A stretch of 57,228 bases of DNA from Devosia insulae DS-56 (GCF_000970465.2 NZ_LAJE02000173.1:1-57228), one strand, 5' to 3'; shown: positions 43,105-51,301, counted from the first letter of the stretch. Numbers and translations are program-made. Notes: generated from the sequence alone by a model not told the origin.

Positions 43105-43262
43105 GGAGGCTCTCCAGGCGGGCAGGCGTCGACCCCGCCCGTGCCTGCCCAGCTCGACCATCTCGGCGGAGATACCCGACTGGACAAGGGTGAATCGCGA
43201 TCCACCCAGACTGTCGGGGTCAATCTCAAAGCGTACGGCGCCCGCCGCCGAGGAATAGCTTG
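43105..43262 (-). pseudogene. C-terminal fragment of an SRPBCC/AHSA1 gene
   Basis: The minus strand encodes AVRFEIDPDSLGGSRFTLVQ, then SGISAEMVELGRHGRG, close to VRFEIVPDGARRSRLTLVQ and SGITDDMVEMGKRGWGG of the intact protein at 27458-27886. A frameshift near 43135 separates the final ARLESLL part. The N-terminal half is missing. It is a decayed paralog. Confidence 0.75.
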
Positions 43263-43271
43263 AGCGGCGGC

Positions 43272-43628
43272 CTACCCCCGATCGCGCAGGTCGCACCACG
43301 CTCTCACCAACCGGCCAAGTTCGGCCGCCTTGAGCTTGAGATCGGCCGCATCGAGAAACTTCATCACGCGCGAGACGTCCCCAGTTCCTTGGAGCGAGGG
43401 GAAGTCGCCGGGGATCTGCGCGCCGGTGTGGAACATCAAGCTCACATGAGCCTTCGACTTGGGGTAGAAGCTTGCCAGGTTGCCCTTATAGACAAAGGTC
43501 GGTGCCTGCCACTTGATCGTCTCGGTCATGCGCTTGTCAGCCTTCAGCACAACCTGGCGCACCGCCTCAACCAGGGGCTTTTGTGGATTTTCATACTTCG
43601 CCATCCAGGCGTCGACGTCATCGGCCAT
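43272..43628 (-). CDS. DUF1801 (YdhG-like) protein
   Basis: 118 aa. The family signature is seen in VRQVVLKADKRMTETIKWQAP, then FVYKGNLASFYPKSKAHVSLMFHTGAQIP. It is a small cytoplasmic alpha/beta protein; related proteins are structurally characterised but functionally unclear. It lies between an SRPBCC remnant and the DUF6510 gene, 52 bp from the latter. Confidence 0.85.
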   Translation of the reverse strand: MADDVDAWMAKYENPQKPLVEAVRQVVLKADKRMTETIKWQAPTFVYKGNLASFYPKSKAHVSLMFHTGAQIPGDFPSLQGTGDVSRVMKFLDAADLKLKAAELGRLVRAWCDLRDRG

Positions 43629-43680
43629 CCCTCACCTCCTCGGGAACGAAGCTCGCGCCAACCTCATTGGGTAGAGGCGA

Positions 43681-43965
43681 TTACCTCGCGATCCTGACAA
43701 AAGCTGCACCGCGCGCATCGAGATAAACACCGCGTGGTGTCTCGACGAGCTTGATCATCACGGCCTCGCAGCTTGGGCAGCGGAGCACCACACCCGGTGC
43801 ATGGGTGAAGGCGAGCAGCGCGCCCATCATGTGGTCCTGGCCGCAACTCGCGCACTCGGTCAGGCTCGTCGTCATCTCGGCGCCGAACAAGGCGGCAAAT
43901 CGGCCGGCGACCGCGTTGCCGTCGAGCATCATGGCACGATTGACGTCGTCGGCTTCGGTTTCCAT
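43681..43965 (-). CDS. DUF6510 zinc-ribbon-like protein
   Basis: 94 aa with two CxxC pairs (ECASCGQD and LRCPSCEAVM) that probably hold a zinc ion. The start MLDGNAVAGRFAALFGAEMT is typical of DUF6510. It lies 9 bp after a ferredoxin-reductase-like gene and two genes after a sulfite-oxidase-like molybdoenzyme. This three-gene grouping is recurrent in actinobacteria and alphaproteobacteria as far as I recall, suggesting a shared electron-transfer function. Confidence 0.8.
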   Translation of the reverse strand: METEADDVNRAMMLDGNAVAGRFAALFGAEMTTSLTECASCGQDHMMGALLAFTHAPGVVLRCPSCEAVMIKLVETPRGVYLDARGAAFVRIAR

Positions 43966-43974
43966 TTTCGCCTC

Positions 43975-44715
43975 TTAGCTTCCTGAGGGCCCGAACCGCT
44001 CGGTGCGGATACGGTTGGCAGGAACGCCGATCTCGGCCAGCCCGTTCGCTGCCGCCTCAACCAGCAGGGTTGGCCCGCAGATGTAGCAGAGCGGCGTTCT
44101 GCCCAGTGGTCCGGCGACCGTCGCCAGCATCGCTGCATCAATCCGCCGGCTGTATCCGTGCCAGTCCGAAGGCTGGCTGCGTGTGAGGGTGTAGAATACC
44201 TCAAAGCCTGATCCGTCGGCGGCAAGCGCGTCGAGTTCCTCGCGATAGATCAGGTCGTCGTAGCTGCGTGCACTGAGCAGCAAGCGCGTCGGAACCCGCG
44301 AACCCGCCGCCGCCCGATGTCGCAGCATCGCCATAAGGGGCACGACCCCGGAGCCGCCGCCGATCAACAGCAGCGGCCCGCCGAGTGCGGCCTCCCAGAC
44401 GAAATAGCCGCCAATCGGACCGCGCACCTCGATCCTGTCACCAACCACTGCCACCTCATGCAGAAAGCTCGACACCTCGCCATCGTTGATCTTCTCGATG
44501 GTCAGCTGCACCTGCCCTTCCGTCTCCGGGGCGGACGCGATCGAATAGCTGCGCTGTGCCTCGTAGCCGTCGGCGGCCCGGAGCCGCAGGTCGTAGTGCT
44601 GGCCTGCCCGGTGTCGCATCCAGTCCGGCAAGTGGAGGCTGAAGGTCTTGACCTCCGGCGTCTCCGACCGAACCGCGGCAATCGTTGCCAGCTGCCACTG
44701 AAGAGGGAGGTTCAT
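43975..44715 (-). CDS. FAD-binding ferredoxin/flavodoxin reductase-like protein
   Basis: 246 aa from ATG 44715. The FAD motif is RSYSIASAP, the NAD(P) motif is LLIGGGSGVVPLMAMLRH, and the C-terminal CYICGPTLLVEAA with GVPANRIRTERFG is typical of the FNR family. No [2Fe-2S] domain is attached, so it needs a separate electron acceptor. It is likely the partner of the molybdopterin enzyme encoded 4 bp upstream. Confidence 0.88.
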   Translation of the reverse strand: MNLPLQWQLATIAAVRSETPEVKTFSLHLPDWMRHRAGQHYDLRLRAADGYEAQRSYSIASAPETEGQVQLTIEKINDGEVSSFLHEVAVVGDRIEVRGPIGGYFVWEAALGGPLLLIGGGSGVVPLMAMLRHRAAAGSRVPTRLLLSARSYDDLIYREELDALAADGSGFEVFYTLTRSQPSDWHGYSRRIDAAMLATVAGPLGRTPLCYICGPTLLVEAAANGLAEIGVPANRIRTERFGPSGS

Positions 44716-44719
44716 TGCA

Positions 44720-45343
44720 TCAATCGCCCGTGTAGCGTTCTTCCTTCCAGGGGTCGCCATGGTTGTTGTAGCCGGCCGACTCCCAGAAGCCCGAGCGGTC
44801 CTTGTCCATGAGCCTCAGACCCGTGACCCACTTGGCACTCTTCCAGAAATAGAGGTGGGGAACGACCAGTCGTACCGGTCCGCCATGGGCTGCCGCCAGC
44901 GGCAATCCGTCATACTCGTAGGCAACGAAGGCCCGCCCATTGAGGATGTCGGGCAGCGGCATGTTGGTGGTGTAGCCCTCGAACGTATAGGCGGTGACGA
45001 AGGCGGCCCGGGGGTCCAGCTCGACATGTTCGAGCAGTGTATCGACGCTCACGCCCGTCCAGCGCGTATCGAGCTTGCTCCATGTCGTCACGCAATGGAT
45101 ATCGACCGTGAACTGCTGGGCCGGCAGTTTGAGGAACTCGTCCCAGTTCCAGCTCACCTTTTCACGGACGAAGCCCTCGATGGTAAAGCTCCACCGGTCG
45201 AGGGCGACGCGCGGCGTGGGCCCCGCGCTCAGGACCGGGAAGTCCTTGACCTCGTGCTGGCCGGGCGGGATGCGTTGGGTTTTGGTCGCGCTGCTGGCTT
45301 GACGCTTCCCCACGAAGCCACGTGTGACAAACTCATTTGCCAT
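44720..45343 (-). CDS. Sulfite-oxidase-like molybdopterin oxidoreductase
   Basis: 207 aa from ATG 45343. It has the fold of the sulfite oxidase/MsrP molybdopterin domain: FTVDIHCVTTWSKLDTRWTG with the metal-ligand Cys84, VELDPRAAFVTAYTFEGYTT, and AHGGPVRLVVPHLYFWKSAKW. There is no signal peptide, unlike MsrP, so it is a cytoplasmic member. The substrate is unknown. The start is preceded by GAGGGGCG. It leads the leftward operon with the reductase and DUF6510 genes. Confidence 0.9.
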   Translation of the reverse strand: MANEFVTRGFVGKRQASSATKTQRIPPGQHEVKDFPVLSAGPTPRVALDRWSFTIEGFVREKVSWNWDEFLKLPAQQFTVDIHCVTTWSKLDTRWTGVSVDTLLEHVELDPRAAFVTAYTFEGYTTNMPLPDILNGRAFVAYEYDGLPLAAAHGGPVRLVVPHLYFWKSAKWVTGLRLMDKDRSGFWESAGYNNHGDPWKEERYTGD

Positions 45344-45418
45344 TTTCTGTCGCCCCTCGAGCGGCACCAGCCTAACAGAAGGCGGCGGTCACACAACTCG
45401 CCGCCCGTCTCTCTCTGG

Positions 45419-45769
45419 TCACGCAGTGGCCGCCTCTGATTTCTTCTGCCTGGCCGCCAACGCGGCGATCTCGTGTTCCGGATCGCCGAGCCGCCTCGCC
45501 GCTGCGATGGCGCGAGCAAAATGCGCGAGAGCCTCGGCGTTGGCGTTGACCTGCTGCGCGACCTCGCCAGCCATCGCGTAGTAGAGTTTGGCGCGCTCGT
45601 CGTTGCCGGCGAGCTCGAAATGCTGGGCCAAACGATGCGCCTGACCCTCGAGGCGGTCTGCAAACAACGTCTCGATGGCCTTCGCCACCCGCAGATGAAA
45701 TTCGCGGCGTTTTCGGTTGAGGATCGTCGCATACGCTGCGTCGCGCGCGAGCTGGACCTGAGCGGACAT
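45419..45769 (-). pseudogene. Fragment of an AAA/TPR cyclase-type protein
   Basis: The frame encodes QLARDAAYATILNRKRREFH, then AIETLFADRLEGQAHRLAQHFELAGNDERA, the junction of the ATPase and TPR regions found in large adenylate-cyclase/LuxR-type ATPase-TPR proteins. Only about 116 residues are present, with an in-frame stop 18 bp upstream of the ATG. The cyclase/DNA-binding and ATPase parts are missing. It may still be translated, but most likely it is a remnant. Confidence 0.6.
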
Positions 45770-45776
45770 CGCGATT

Positions 45777-46118
45777 TCAGGTGCTCACCATGCTCATCGC
45801 CCCAAGACGATCACGCCAGGTTGCAAGCAGTTCCTTGAGCGCAGCTTCGGGATAGGCTGTTTCGGCGTCGGCGAGTTGGGCCACGACGTCGTACCGGAAG
45901 GCGTCCTGACCATGCGTGTTCCATGCGTCCTGGAGGCTGGCGGGGCGCTCGCTGCCGAGCCGCAGCGCGAACCAGATGCGGTTCTGCAGCTTGTCGAGGT
46001 TACGGGTCTGGCCCACCCAGGTTTGCCCGGATGGCACGCAGACGACGGCATAGATGCCCATCTGCTGCTTCCGTTCCTTGTAGGCCAGGAGGGCGGCTTT
46101 CTTCTGTTCGGCGTGCAT
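45777..46118 (-). CDS. GIY-YIG nuclease-fold protein (LuxR-like subgroup)
   Basis: 113 aa. A short helix precedes the GIY motif (MGIYAVVCVPSGQTWVGQT, where YIG is WVG), then the conserved Arg (NRIWFALRLG), an Asn/His pair region (DAWNTHGQDAF) and a Glu (LKELLATW). The arrangement matches a small stand-alone GIY-YIG group found in proteobacteria. Nuclease activity is possible but unproven. It is close to the MATE gene (24 bp) and the AAA/TPR fragment (7 bp). Confidence 0.8.
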   Translation of the reverse strand: MHAEQKKAALLAYKERKQQMGIYAVVCVPSGQTWVGQTRNLDKLQNRIWFALRLGSERPASLQDAWNTHGQDAFRYDVVAQLADAETAYPEAALKELLATWRDRLGAMSMVST

Positions 46119-46142
46119 GGTTGATCTCGTTGGGTTGCGGGC

Positions 46143-47507
46143 TCAGGCGGTGCGGAACGGGCTGCGGCCAGTGGCGCGCGACTGGTTGACGACGACCAGC
46201 GCGGTGACTGCGACGAGCAGGATGTCGGCGATCGGCGCGGCCAGCCAGATACCGGTCGCGCCCAACATCAGCGGCAGCACGAAGGTCAGCGGGATGGCGA
46301 AGGCGTAGGTCCGCGACAGGGCAAGCAGTGCCGCACGCCTGGCATCGCCGATGCTCTGCAGGTAGTTCGAGATCATCATCATCGGACCGAAGGTGAAGTA
46401 GAACGCCAAGAACATCGGGATGATGCGCGCCACTTCGGCCTGCACGGCGGGGTCGCTGACGAACAGCGCGCCAATGTGGTCGCGGAACACGATCAGCAGC
46501 GCCTCGACCAGGCCCGAATAGACGAGGCTCGTGACCACCGCGAGCCGCAGGGTGGCGTTCGAACGGGCCCACAAGCCGGCGCCGAAATTGTTGCCGACGA
46601 TGGCCTGCATGGCGAGGCTCATGCCCAGCAGCGGGAAGAAGGCGAAGGTGACAAGGCGCGTGATGACGCCATAGGCGGCTACCGAGGCATCGACGTCGGC
46701 ATCGCCGAACAGGCGGAGCGCGACGATGATGGCCGTGGCGCCAAGCGAGATGCCGATAAAGGTCAGGCTGCGCGGCGCGCCGAGCGCCAGGATCGGCTTC
46801 CAGCCGAAGCGCCAGCCGCGCAGGTCTGCCACCGAAAGGCTCAGCGGCAGGCGCCTCGTCGCTCGGTAGGCCAGAACCGCGACCAGCGCCAGCAACTGAG
46901 CCAGCACGGTCCCTGCTGCCGAGCCGGCAACACCAAGCCCGAACCAGACGATCAGGCCGTAGTTGAACGCCATGTTGGCCAGCGACACGAACAGCCCGGT
47001 GATCGCCATGAAGCCGACCCGGCCCTCGATGCGCAGCGCGTCCGATTGCAGCATCAGCACGAAGCCGATCGGCGCGGTGAAGATGGAGACGCTGAGGAAA
47101 ATGTGGCCCATCTGCGCCAGGTTGGCGTCGCCTCCGGTGATCGAGCTCACCAGCGGCCAGCCGAACGCTGCGAAGGCGAGCATCAGCGCGAAACTGAACC
47201 CAAGCGCCAGGCCGTGCGCACCGGCAAAGCTGCGGCGCGCCTCCTCCAGTTTGCCGGCACCGAGCAGGCGGCCCAGCACGCTTCCCATGCCGCTCGAGAC
47301 CATGGTGGCAAGCGCCGTCAGCAGCATCGACAACGGGAACATCAGCGTCACCGCGGTCAGCGCATCCGGCCCGACAAAGGCGCCGAGGAAGATGGCGTCG
47401 ACGACTGTCAGCAACCCGTTGACACTGGTGAGCAGGATGATCGGCGCAGCGGTCTTGATGAAGACCCTGGGGATGGGGGCGGTGAGGTACGGGTTCGCGG
47501 CTTGCAT
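46143..47507 (-). CDS. MATE-family efflux transporter
   Basis: 454 aa with twelve predicted membrane segments in two repeats, as in NorM/DinF proteins. Landmarks are ASGMGSVLGRLLGAGKLEEARR-like MATE text near residue 70-95, LMLQSDALRIEGRVGF and a second repeat from about 240. It would expel cationic compounds by Na+ or H+ antiport. The ATG at 47507 is 48 bp from a triple 11-bp repeat box that also occurs before two other genes, so regulated expression by the OmpR-type protein at 48487 is suspected. Confidence 0.9.
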   Translation of the reverse strand: MQAANPYLTAPIPRVFIKTAAPIILLTSVNGLLTVVDAIFLGAFVGPDALTAVTLMFPLSMLLTALATMVSSGMGSVLGRLLGAGKLEEARRSFAGAHGLALGFSFALMLAFAAFGWPLVSSITGGDANLAQMGHIFLSVSIFTAPIGFVLMLQSDALRIEGRVGFMAITGLFVSLANMAFNYGLIVWFGLGVAGSAAGTVLAQLLALVAVLAYRATRRLPLSLSVADLRGWRFGWKPILALGAPRSLTFIGISLGATAIIVALRLFGDADVDASVAAYGVITRLVTFAFFPLLGMSLAMQAIVGNNFGAGLWARSNATLRLAVVTSLVYSGLVEALLIVFRDHIGALFVSDPAVQAEVARIIPMFLAFYFTFGPMMMISNYLQSIGDARRAALLALSRTYAFAIPLTFVLPLMLGATGIWLAAPIADILLVAVTALVVVNQSRATGRSPFRTA

Positions 47508-47554
47508 GAGTTCGCTCCTTGGATGCCGTCAGTTTGCCGCGGGCTGCATCGGGG

Positions 47555-47584
47555 GTCCTGAGACGGTTCTGATGTTTTTCCGAT
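47555..47584 (-). promoter_or_regulatory. Triple 11-bp repeat box, copy 1 (MATE side)
   Basis: Read on the minus strand, three 8-mers at 11-bp spacing: ATCGGAAA, ATCAGAAC and CTCAGGAC. The pattern and spacing equal the copies at 47598 and 50011. It lies 48 bp upstream of the MATE start. Confidence 0.7.
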
Positions 47585-47597
47585 GCTCGCCACGGAA

Positions 47598-47627
47598 ATC
47601 AGAAATCCATCGGAACGGTCTCAGGAG
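47598..47627 (+). promoter_or_regulatory. Triple 11-bp repeat box, copy 2 (GIN gene side)
   Basis: ATCAGAAA (47598), ATCGGAAC (47609) and CTCAGGAG (47620), each 11 bp after the last. The box ends 76 bp before ATG 47704. With copy 1 it makes a large inverted repeat in the divergent intergenic region. Confidence 0.7.
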
Positions 47628-47703
47628 TTCGTGCCGCGATCGCCCTATCTGAGGCTCAACGCCGTCTGCACTGCGCCGACGGGCCAACCTCAAGGGTACT
47701 CAA

Positions 47704-48417
47704 ATGACCAAACCGCTATTCACCACGATCCTGCTGCTCGGGGGTATCGCCGCGCTGTCCGTATCGCCGAGCCTTGCCGCTTCGAAGACCTATGATCGCG
47801 CTGCATTCACCGGCGTCGACATCGGCTCGTCGCTCGATGCGAGGATCGAAATCGGGCCGATCCAGTCGATCCGGGCCGAGACCGCAGACCAGGTCAATCT
47901 CGACAAGTTGCACGTCGAGGTGGTCAATGGCCGCCTGCGCGCCTTTATGGAGCGCAGCGTCTGGGATCTCGTCTCGTTCAGCGATCCGCATGTCGCCATC
48001 ACCATCGTCACGCCGTCCCTGGATGCCCTGAGCGCCAGTGCCGCAGCCGAGGTTATCGCCTCGGGGATGACCGGCAGCAAGCTGACTGTCGAGGTGTCCA
48101 GCTCCGCCGATATCAAGGTGGCGCACATCGACACGCAGTCGATCGCCATCAGCGCCTCGAGCGCCGGCACGCTCGATCTCGATGGCGCCTGCGTCAGCGG
48201 CACCGTGCAGATTTCGAGCGGTGCCTCGATCTCGGGTGCGGCGCTTGAATGCGTCGACCTGAACATCGAGGCCTCCAGCGGCGCCAGCGGCGTGCTGTTC
48301 GCCAGCGGCCAGGTGAACGCGCAGGTCTCGAGCGGCGCCAACATCCAGCTCGCCGGCCATCCCGACCACGTCGACGACGAGGTGAGCAGCGGCGCCGATG
48401 TCGACGTGCTTCGCTGA
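47704..48417 (+). CDS. Secreted GIN-domain (DUF2807) protein
   Basis: 237 aa. A signal peptide (TILLLGGIAALSVSPSLAAS) is followed by a head-GIN/DUF2807 domain made of short beta repeats (IDVGSSLDARIEI-like start, then ISSGASISGAALECVDLNIEASSGASG). It probably forms a right-handed beta-helix in the periplasm or at the cell surface. DUF2807 proteins are of unknown function. The gene is transcribed away from MATE, with the repeat box upstream. Confidence 0.85.
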   Translation: MTKPLFTTILLLGGIAALSVSPSLAASKTYDRAAFTGVDIGSSLDARIEIGPIQSIRAETADQVNLDKLHVEVVNGRLRAFMERSVWDLVSFSDPHVAITIVTPSLDALSASAAAEVIASGMTGSKLTVEVSSSADIKVAHIDTQSIAISASSAGTLDLDGACVSGTVQISSGASISGAALECVDLNIEASSGASGVLFASGQVNAQVSSGANIQLAGHPDHVDDEVSSGADVDVLR

Positions 48418-48486
48418 GCCGCTTCACTTGACACCATTCGCGGGACGTACGGGTATACCTGCCCGACGTCTCGCGAGTGCCTCGCT

Positions 48487-50001
48487 TTGTCCGATACCGT
48501 TGCCGACGAGATCTTCCGGTTCGGATCCTTCGTGCTCGACCTGCACATGGGCACGTTGTCGCGTGACGGCGCGGCGATCTACCTGCGCCCCAAGGCGCAC
48601 AGCCTGCTGGTCCACCTGGCGCGTAACCTCGGCCGGGTTGTACCAAAGTCCGAGCTCATGGATGCGGTCTGGCCCGGCATCTACGTCACCGAAGATTCCC
48701 TCACCCAGTCGATACGCGAGATCCGCAAGGCCCTGGGGGATGCTGCCGACACGGTCCGCACGGTATCGCGGCGCGGCTACATGCTGACCGGCCGGCTCGA
48801 GCCGGAGGCTGAACCGGCCAGCCAGCCCGTTGTCGCCATCCTGCGCTTTCGCAACGACAGCGGCGACGTGGCGCGAGAGCCGATCGTCGACGGCTTTGCC
48901 GAGGACATCATCACCGGGCTCGCGCACTATGGCTCGGTAGTGGTGCTGGCTCGCAATTCCAGCTTCCAGTTCCCTTCGTTTGAGCCGGCCGCCTGGTCCG
49001 ATGTCGCCTCGCGCATCGGCGCCGACTATCTCGTTGAAGGCTCGGTGCGCTGGTCAGGCATCGATGCGCAGGTGAGCGTCAACCTGATCGATGCCAAGGC
49101 GCAGCGCCAGCTCTGGGGCGAACGCTACGAGGCGCACGATATCGAACTGTTCGCCGTGCAGCGCCAGATCGGCGAGCAGATCGTCAATCGCCTGGTGTCG
49201 CGCCTCGATGAGGACAGCATCCGGCGCTCCTCGGTGAAGCCGGCGCAGACGCTGGCGGCCTATGAACTGGTGACCCGTGCGCTGGTGATCCTGCGCGGCT
49301 ACGAGCATGTGCAGCCGGAAAAGGCCCTGCCGTTGCTCGAACTGGCGGTCGAAAAGGAACCCTCCTACGGCATCGCCCTCTCCTATCTGGCGCTCTGCCG
49401 GTTCATGATCGGACGCTACACCACCACCGATCGTGAAAAGCTCGAAGCGTTGCTGGATCTCGCGACCCGCGCCGCGACGCTGTCTCCGGGCTCGGCGGTG
49501 GCGCCGCGGGTGATGGCGCTGGTGCGGATTTACCTGCGCCAGCACGCCGCAGCGGAAAGCGACCTGCGTCTCGCCCTCAGTCTCAACCGATCGGATGCCG
49601 ATTCAGTGGAGCAGATGGGCTACCTTCTGGCGATGCGCGGCCGACCGCAGGAAGCCATCGAGTGGATTGATCGCGCCGTGCGGCTCAATCCGATCTTCCC
49701 GCCCTGGTACCACTATGATCGTGCCCTGGCGCAGTACGGCCTCGGCGATTACCAGGCGGCGGCGCATACGCTCGAGCGCGTGCCGCAACGCGGCATCTGG
49801 CACGATGCGCGGCTGGCGGCGTGTTACGCGCAACTGGGTGATGCCGATGCCTGTCGGCGCAATCTCGCCAAGGTGCATGCCGCCATCCCTGAGTACCCGC
49901 TGATCTGGATCGCGCGCGAGCAGATGCCTTACGAGCATGCCGAAGACATCGAGCACCTGGTCGAGGGCTTTACCCTGGCGATGGAATTCGCCAAGGGCTG
50001 A
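48487..50001 (+). CDS. OmpR-type winged-helix/TPR transcriptional regulator
   Basis: 504 aa. Residues about 8-100 are an OmpR/PhoB-type winged helix (EIFRFGSFVLDLHMGTLSRD, LVHLARNLGRVVPKSELMDAVWPG, TVSRRGYMLTGRL). Residues 112-225 are a FlgO-like domain (ILRFRNDSGD, VLARNSSFQF, YLVEGSVRWSG), and 235-500 are TPR repeats. There is no membrane segment, so it resembles a cytoplasmic CadC-like one-component regulator. TTG 48487 is the start. Matching triple 11-bp repeat boxes lie before the MATE, GIN and small-membrane-protein genes around it, which makes it their likely regulator. Confidence 0.85.
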   Translation: MSDTVADEIFRFGSFVLDLHMGTLSRDGAAIYLRPKAHSLLVHLARNLGRVVPKSELMDAVWPGIYVTEDSLTQSIREIRKALGDAADTVRTVSRRGYMLTGRLEPEAEPASQPVVAILRFRNDSGDVAREPIVDGFAEDIITGLAHYGSVVVLARNSSFQFPSFEPAAWSDVASRIGADYLVEGSVRWSGIDAQVSVNLIDAKAQRQLWGERYEAHDIELFAVQRQIGEQIVNRLVSRLDEDSIRRSSVKPAQTLAAYELVTRALVILRGYEHVQPEKALPLLELAVEKEPSYGIALSYLALCRFMIGRYTTTDREKLEALLDLATRAATLSPGSAVAPRVMALVRIYLRQHAAAESDLRLALSLNRSDADSVEQMGYLLAMRGRPQEAIEWIDRAVRLNPIFPPWYHYDRALAQYGLGDYQAAAHTLERVPQRGIWHDARLAACYAQLGDADACRRNLAKVHAAIPEYPLIWIAREQMPYEHAEDIEHLVEGFTLAMEFAKG

Positions 50002-50010
50002 CCCACGCAT

Positions 50011-50040
50011 TTCAGAAAAGCATCAGATCGGCCTCAGGAT
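50011..50040 (+). promoter_or_regulatory. Triple 11-bp repeat box, copy 3
   Basis: TTCAGAAA (50011), ATCAGATC (50022) and CTCAGGAT (50033), 11 bp apart. It begins 9 bp after the stop of the winged-helix/TPR gene and ends 66 bp before the small gene at 50107. Confidence 0.7.
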
Positions 50041-50106
50041 ACGACGTGGCCAATGTGGTTTGTGGCGCATGCGGCAATCACGCCTGCGCCAGTTCTGGAG
50101 ACCCCC

Positions 50107-50406
50107 ATGTTTGCGCCCGTCACGCGTTCATCGGCTTTCGCGCCAATCCGTTCGCGTTGCCAGCAACACGAACTGCACGAGCCGACTTCCGAAGACATTT
50201 TCGACATCGAGGCGGAATATCGCCTGGTGCGCGTGCAGCCGCCGGCGAAAGAGCCGCGCGGCATGGTGCGGCGTGTCGCGGACATCGCAGCGGCAGCTGG
50301 TGTGGCCCTGCTCATCATCGGCTCTTCGGTCGTCATGCTGGAATTGCCGCATCAGCGCGGCGCACTGGCCGGCTCGTTCGCCGACTCGCAGCAGGCCAGA
50401 AGCTAG
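50107..50406 (+). CDS. Small single-span membrane protein
   Basis: 99 aa from ATG 50107 (GGAG upstream). The N-terminal 55 residues are soluble (SEDIFDIEAEYRLVRVQPPA), followed by a basic stretch (PRGMVRRVAD) and a membrane helix (AAAAGVALLIIGSSVVMLEL), then a short tail. The topology suggests a cytoplasmic N-terminus. No family is recognised. It has a repeat box of the kind shared with MATE and the GIN gene, so it may be a member of their regulon. Confidence 0.6.
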   Translation: MFAPVTRSSAFAPIRSRCQQHELHEPTSEDIFDIEAEYRLVRVQPPAKEPRGMVRRVADIAAAAGVALLIIGSSVVMLELPHQRGALAGSFADSQQARS

Positions 50407-50411
50407 AGCGC

Positions 50412-50425
50412 GGCCCGTTCGGGCC
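50412..50425. terminator. Short bidirectional hairpin
   Basis: GGCCC (50412-50416), loop GTTC, GGGCC (50421-50425) lies between the stop codons of two convergent genes. It is a short, possible terminator. Confidence 0.45.
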
Positions 50426-50433
50426 TGGGTTTG

Positions 50434-51081
50434 TCAGAACGATAGCTTGATACCAGCCATGGCGGTGACCAGCGGCCCACCGTCAAGGGTATAGGGGTGC
50501 GTCGAGTCGTCGGCGTCCATCGCGCCGAATGAGTTCTGCAGTCGAACTTCACCGATCAAGGCGACATTTTCCATGATTGAGGCGCTGACGCCGCCGATCA
50601 GCTGGTAGCCGAACCCGGTATAGCCCCACTCAGCGCCACCTGCCTGGAAATTGACGCTGTGGAGCAACCCCACGCCGACTGCGCCGTAGACGCCGAACAT
50701 GTCGTTCAGCACGATGCTGGCCTTTGCATTCGCCATCAGGCTCGTGGTGCCCTGCGTATCGTTCGGAAACGAAGTGTAGACCCGACTCGTGTGCAGGATA
50801 TCTGCCTCGACGGCGAAGCCGTCCGCGACGATGACACCCACCGTTCCTGCGACGGCGTAGCCAAGGTCCATCTCATACGGCAGGGCAACTCCTGCGTTCA
50901 GCAGGTCATAGTAGGTGAGGTCACCGCTCGCCACGCCACCCAGCAGTTGCACATAAAAGCCAGGATCGCTCGCCTCGACGACGCCTGGCACGATGGTGTC
51001 CTCGACGATCGGGTCAGCGGCATAAGCCGCCGAAGTCAGGGAGAGTGCAGCACCAGCAAGCAGAAGAGCGCGAAATGACAT
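50434..51081 (-). CDS. Outer-membrane beta-barrel protein
   Basis: 215 aa from ATG 51081; the longer reading from 51309 is not family-like. A signal peptide (ALLLAGAALSLTSAAYAAD) precedes alternating hydrophobic strands (FYVQLLGGVASGDLTYYD, GYAVAGTVGVIVADGF, YGAVGVGLLHSV), and the protein ends in ...IKLSF with the terminal Phe typical of barrels. It resembles small opacity/OmpA-like surface proteins of rhizobia. No specific function is indicated. Confidence 0.85.
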   Translation of the reverse strand: MSFRALLLAGAALSLTSAAYAADPIVEDTIVPGVVEASDPGFYVQLLGGVASGDLTYYDLLNAGVALPYEMDLGYAVAGTVGVIVADGFAVEADILHTSRVYTSFPNDTQGTTSLMANAKASIVLNDMFGVYGAVGVGLLHSVNFQAGGAEWGYTGFGYQLIGGVSASIMENVALIGEVRLQNSFGAMDADDSTHPYTLDGGPLVTAMAGIKLSF

Positions 51082-51301
51082 GTTATGAAAGTCCCAAGCA
51101 ATGTGCTCCGAGTAGCTTCCAACCTCTTGCCTTTGGCAAGATCTCCCTCGCGTCGTTTGACCAGATGCTCGCTGAGCGGCGCACGCTCGCGGCGCTGGTG
51201 AGACAAAGATGCCACAGTGATTTCGCCTCTGCCGTTGCGCTGCTACCATCCGGCTCGCCACGCCGGAACGTGGCGGTCGCAATGCGAATGAGGTACCGAG
51301 C

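Noticed and set aside
46476-47561. 361-codon plus-strand frame opposite the MATE gene
   Set aside because: Very rich in Arg, Asp, Gln and Gly, as expected for the reverse of a hydrophobic membrane protein; not a gene.
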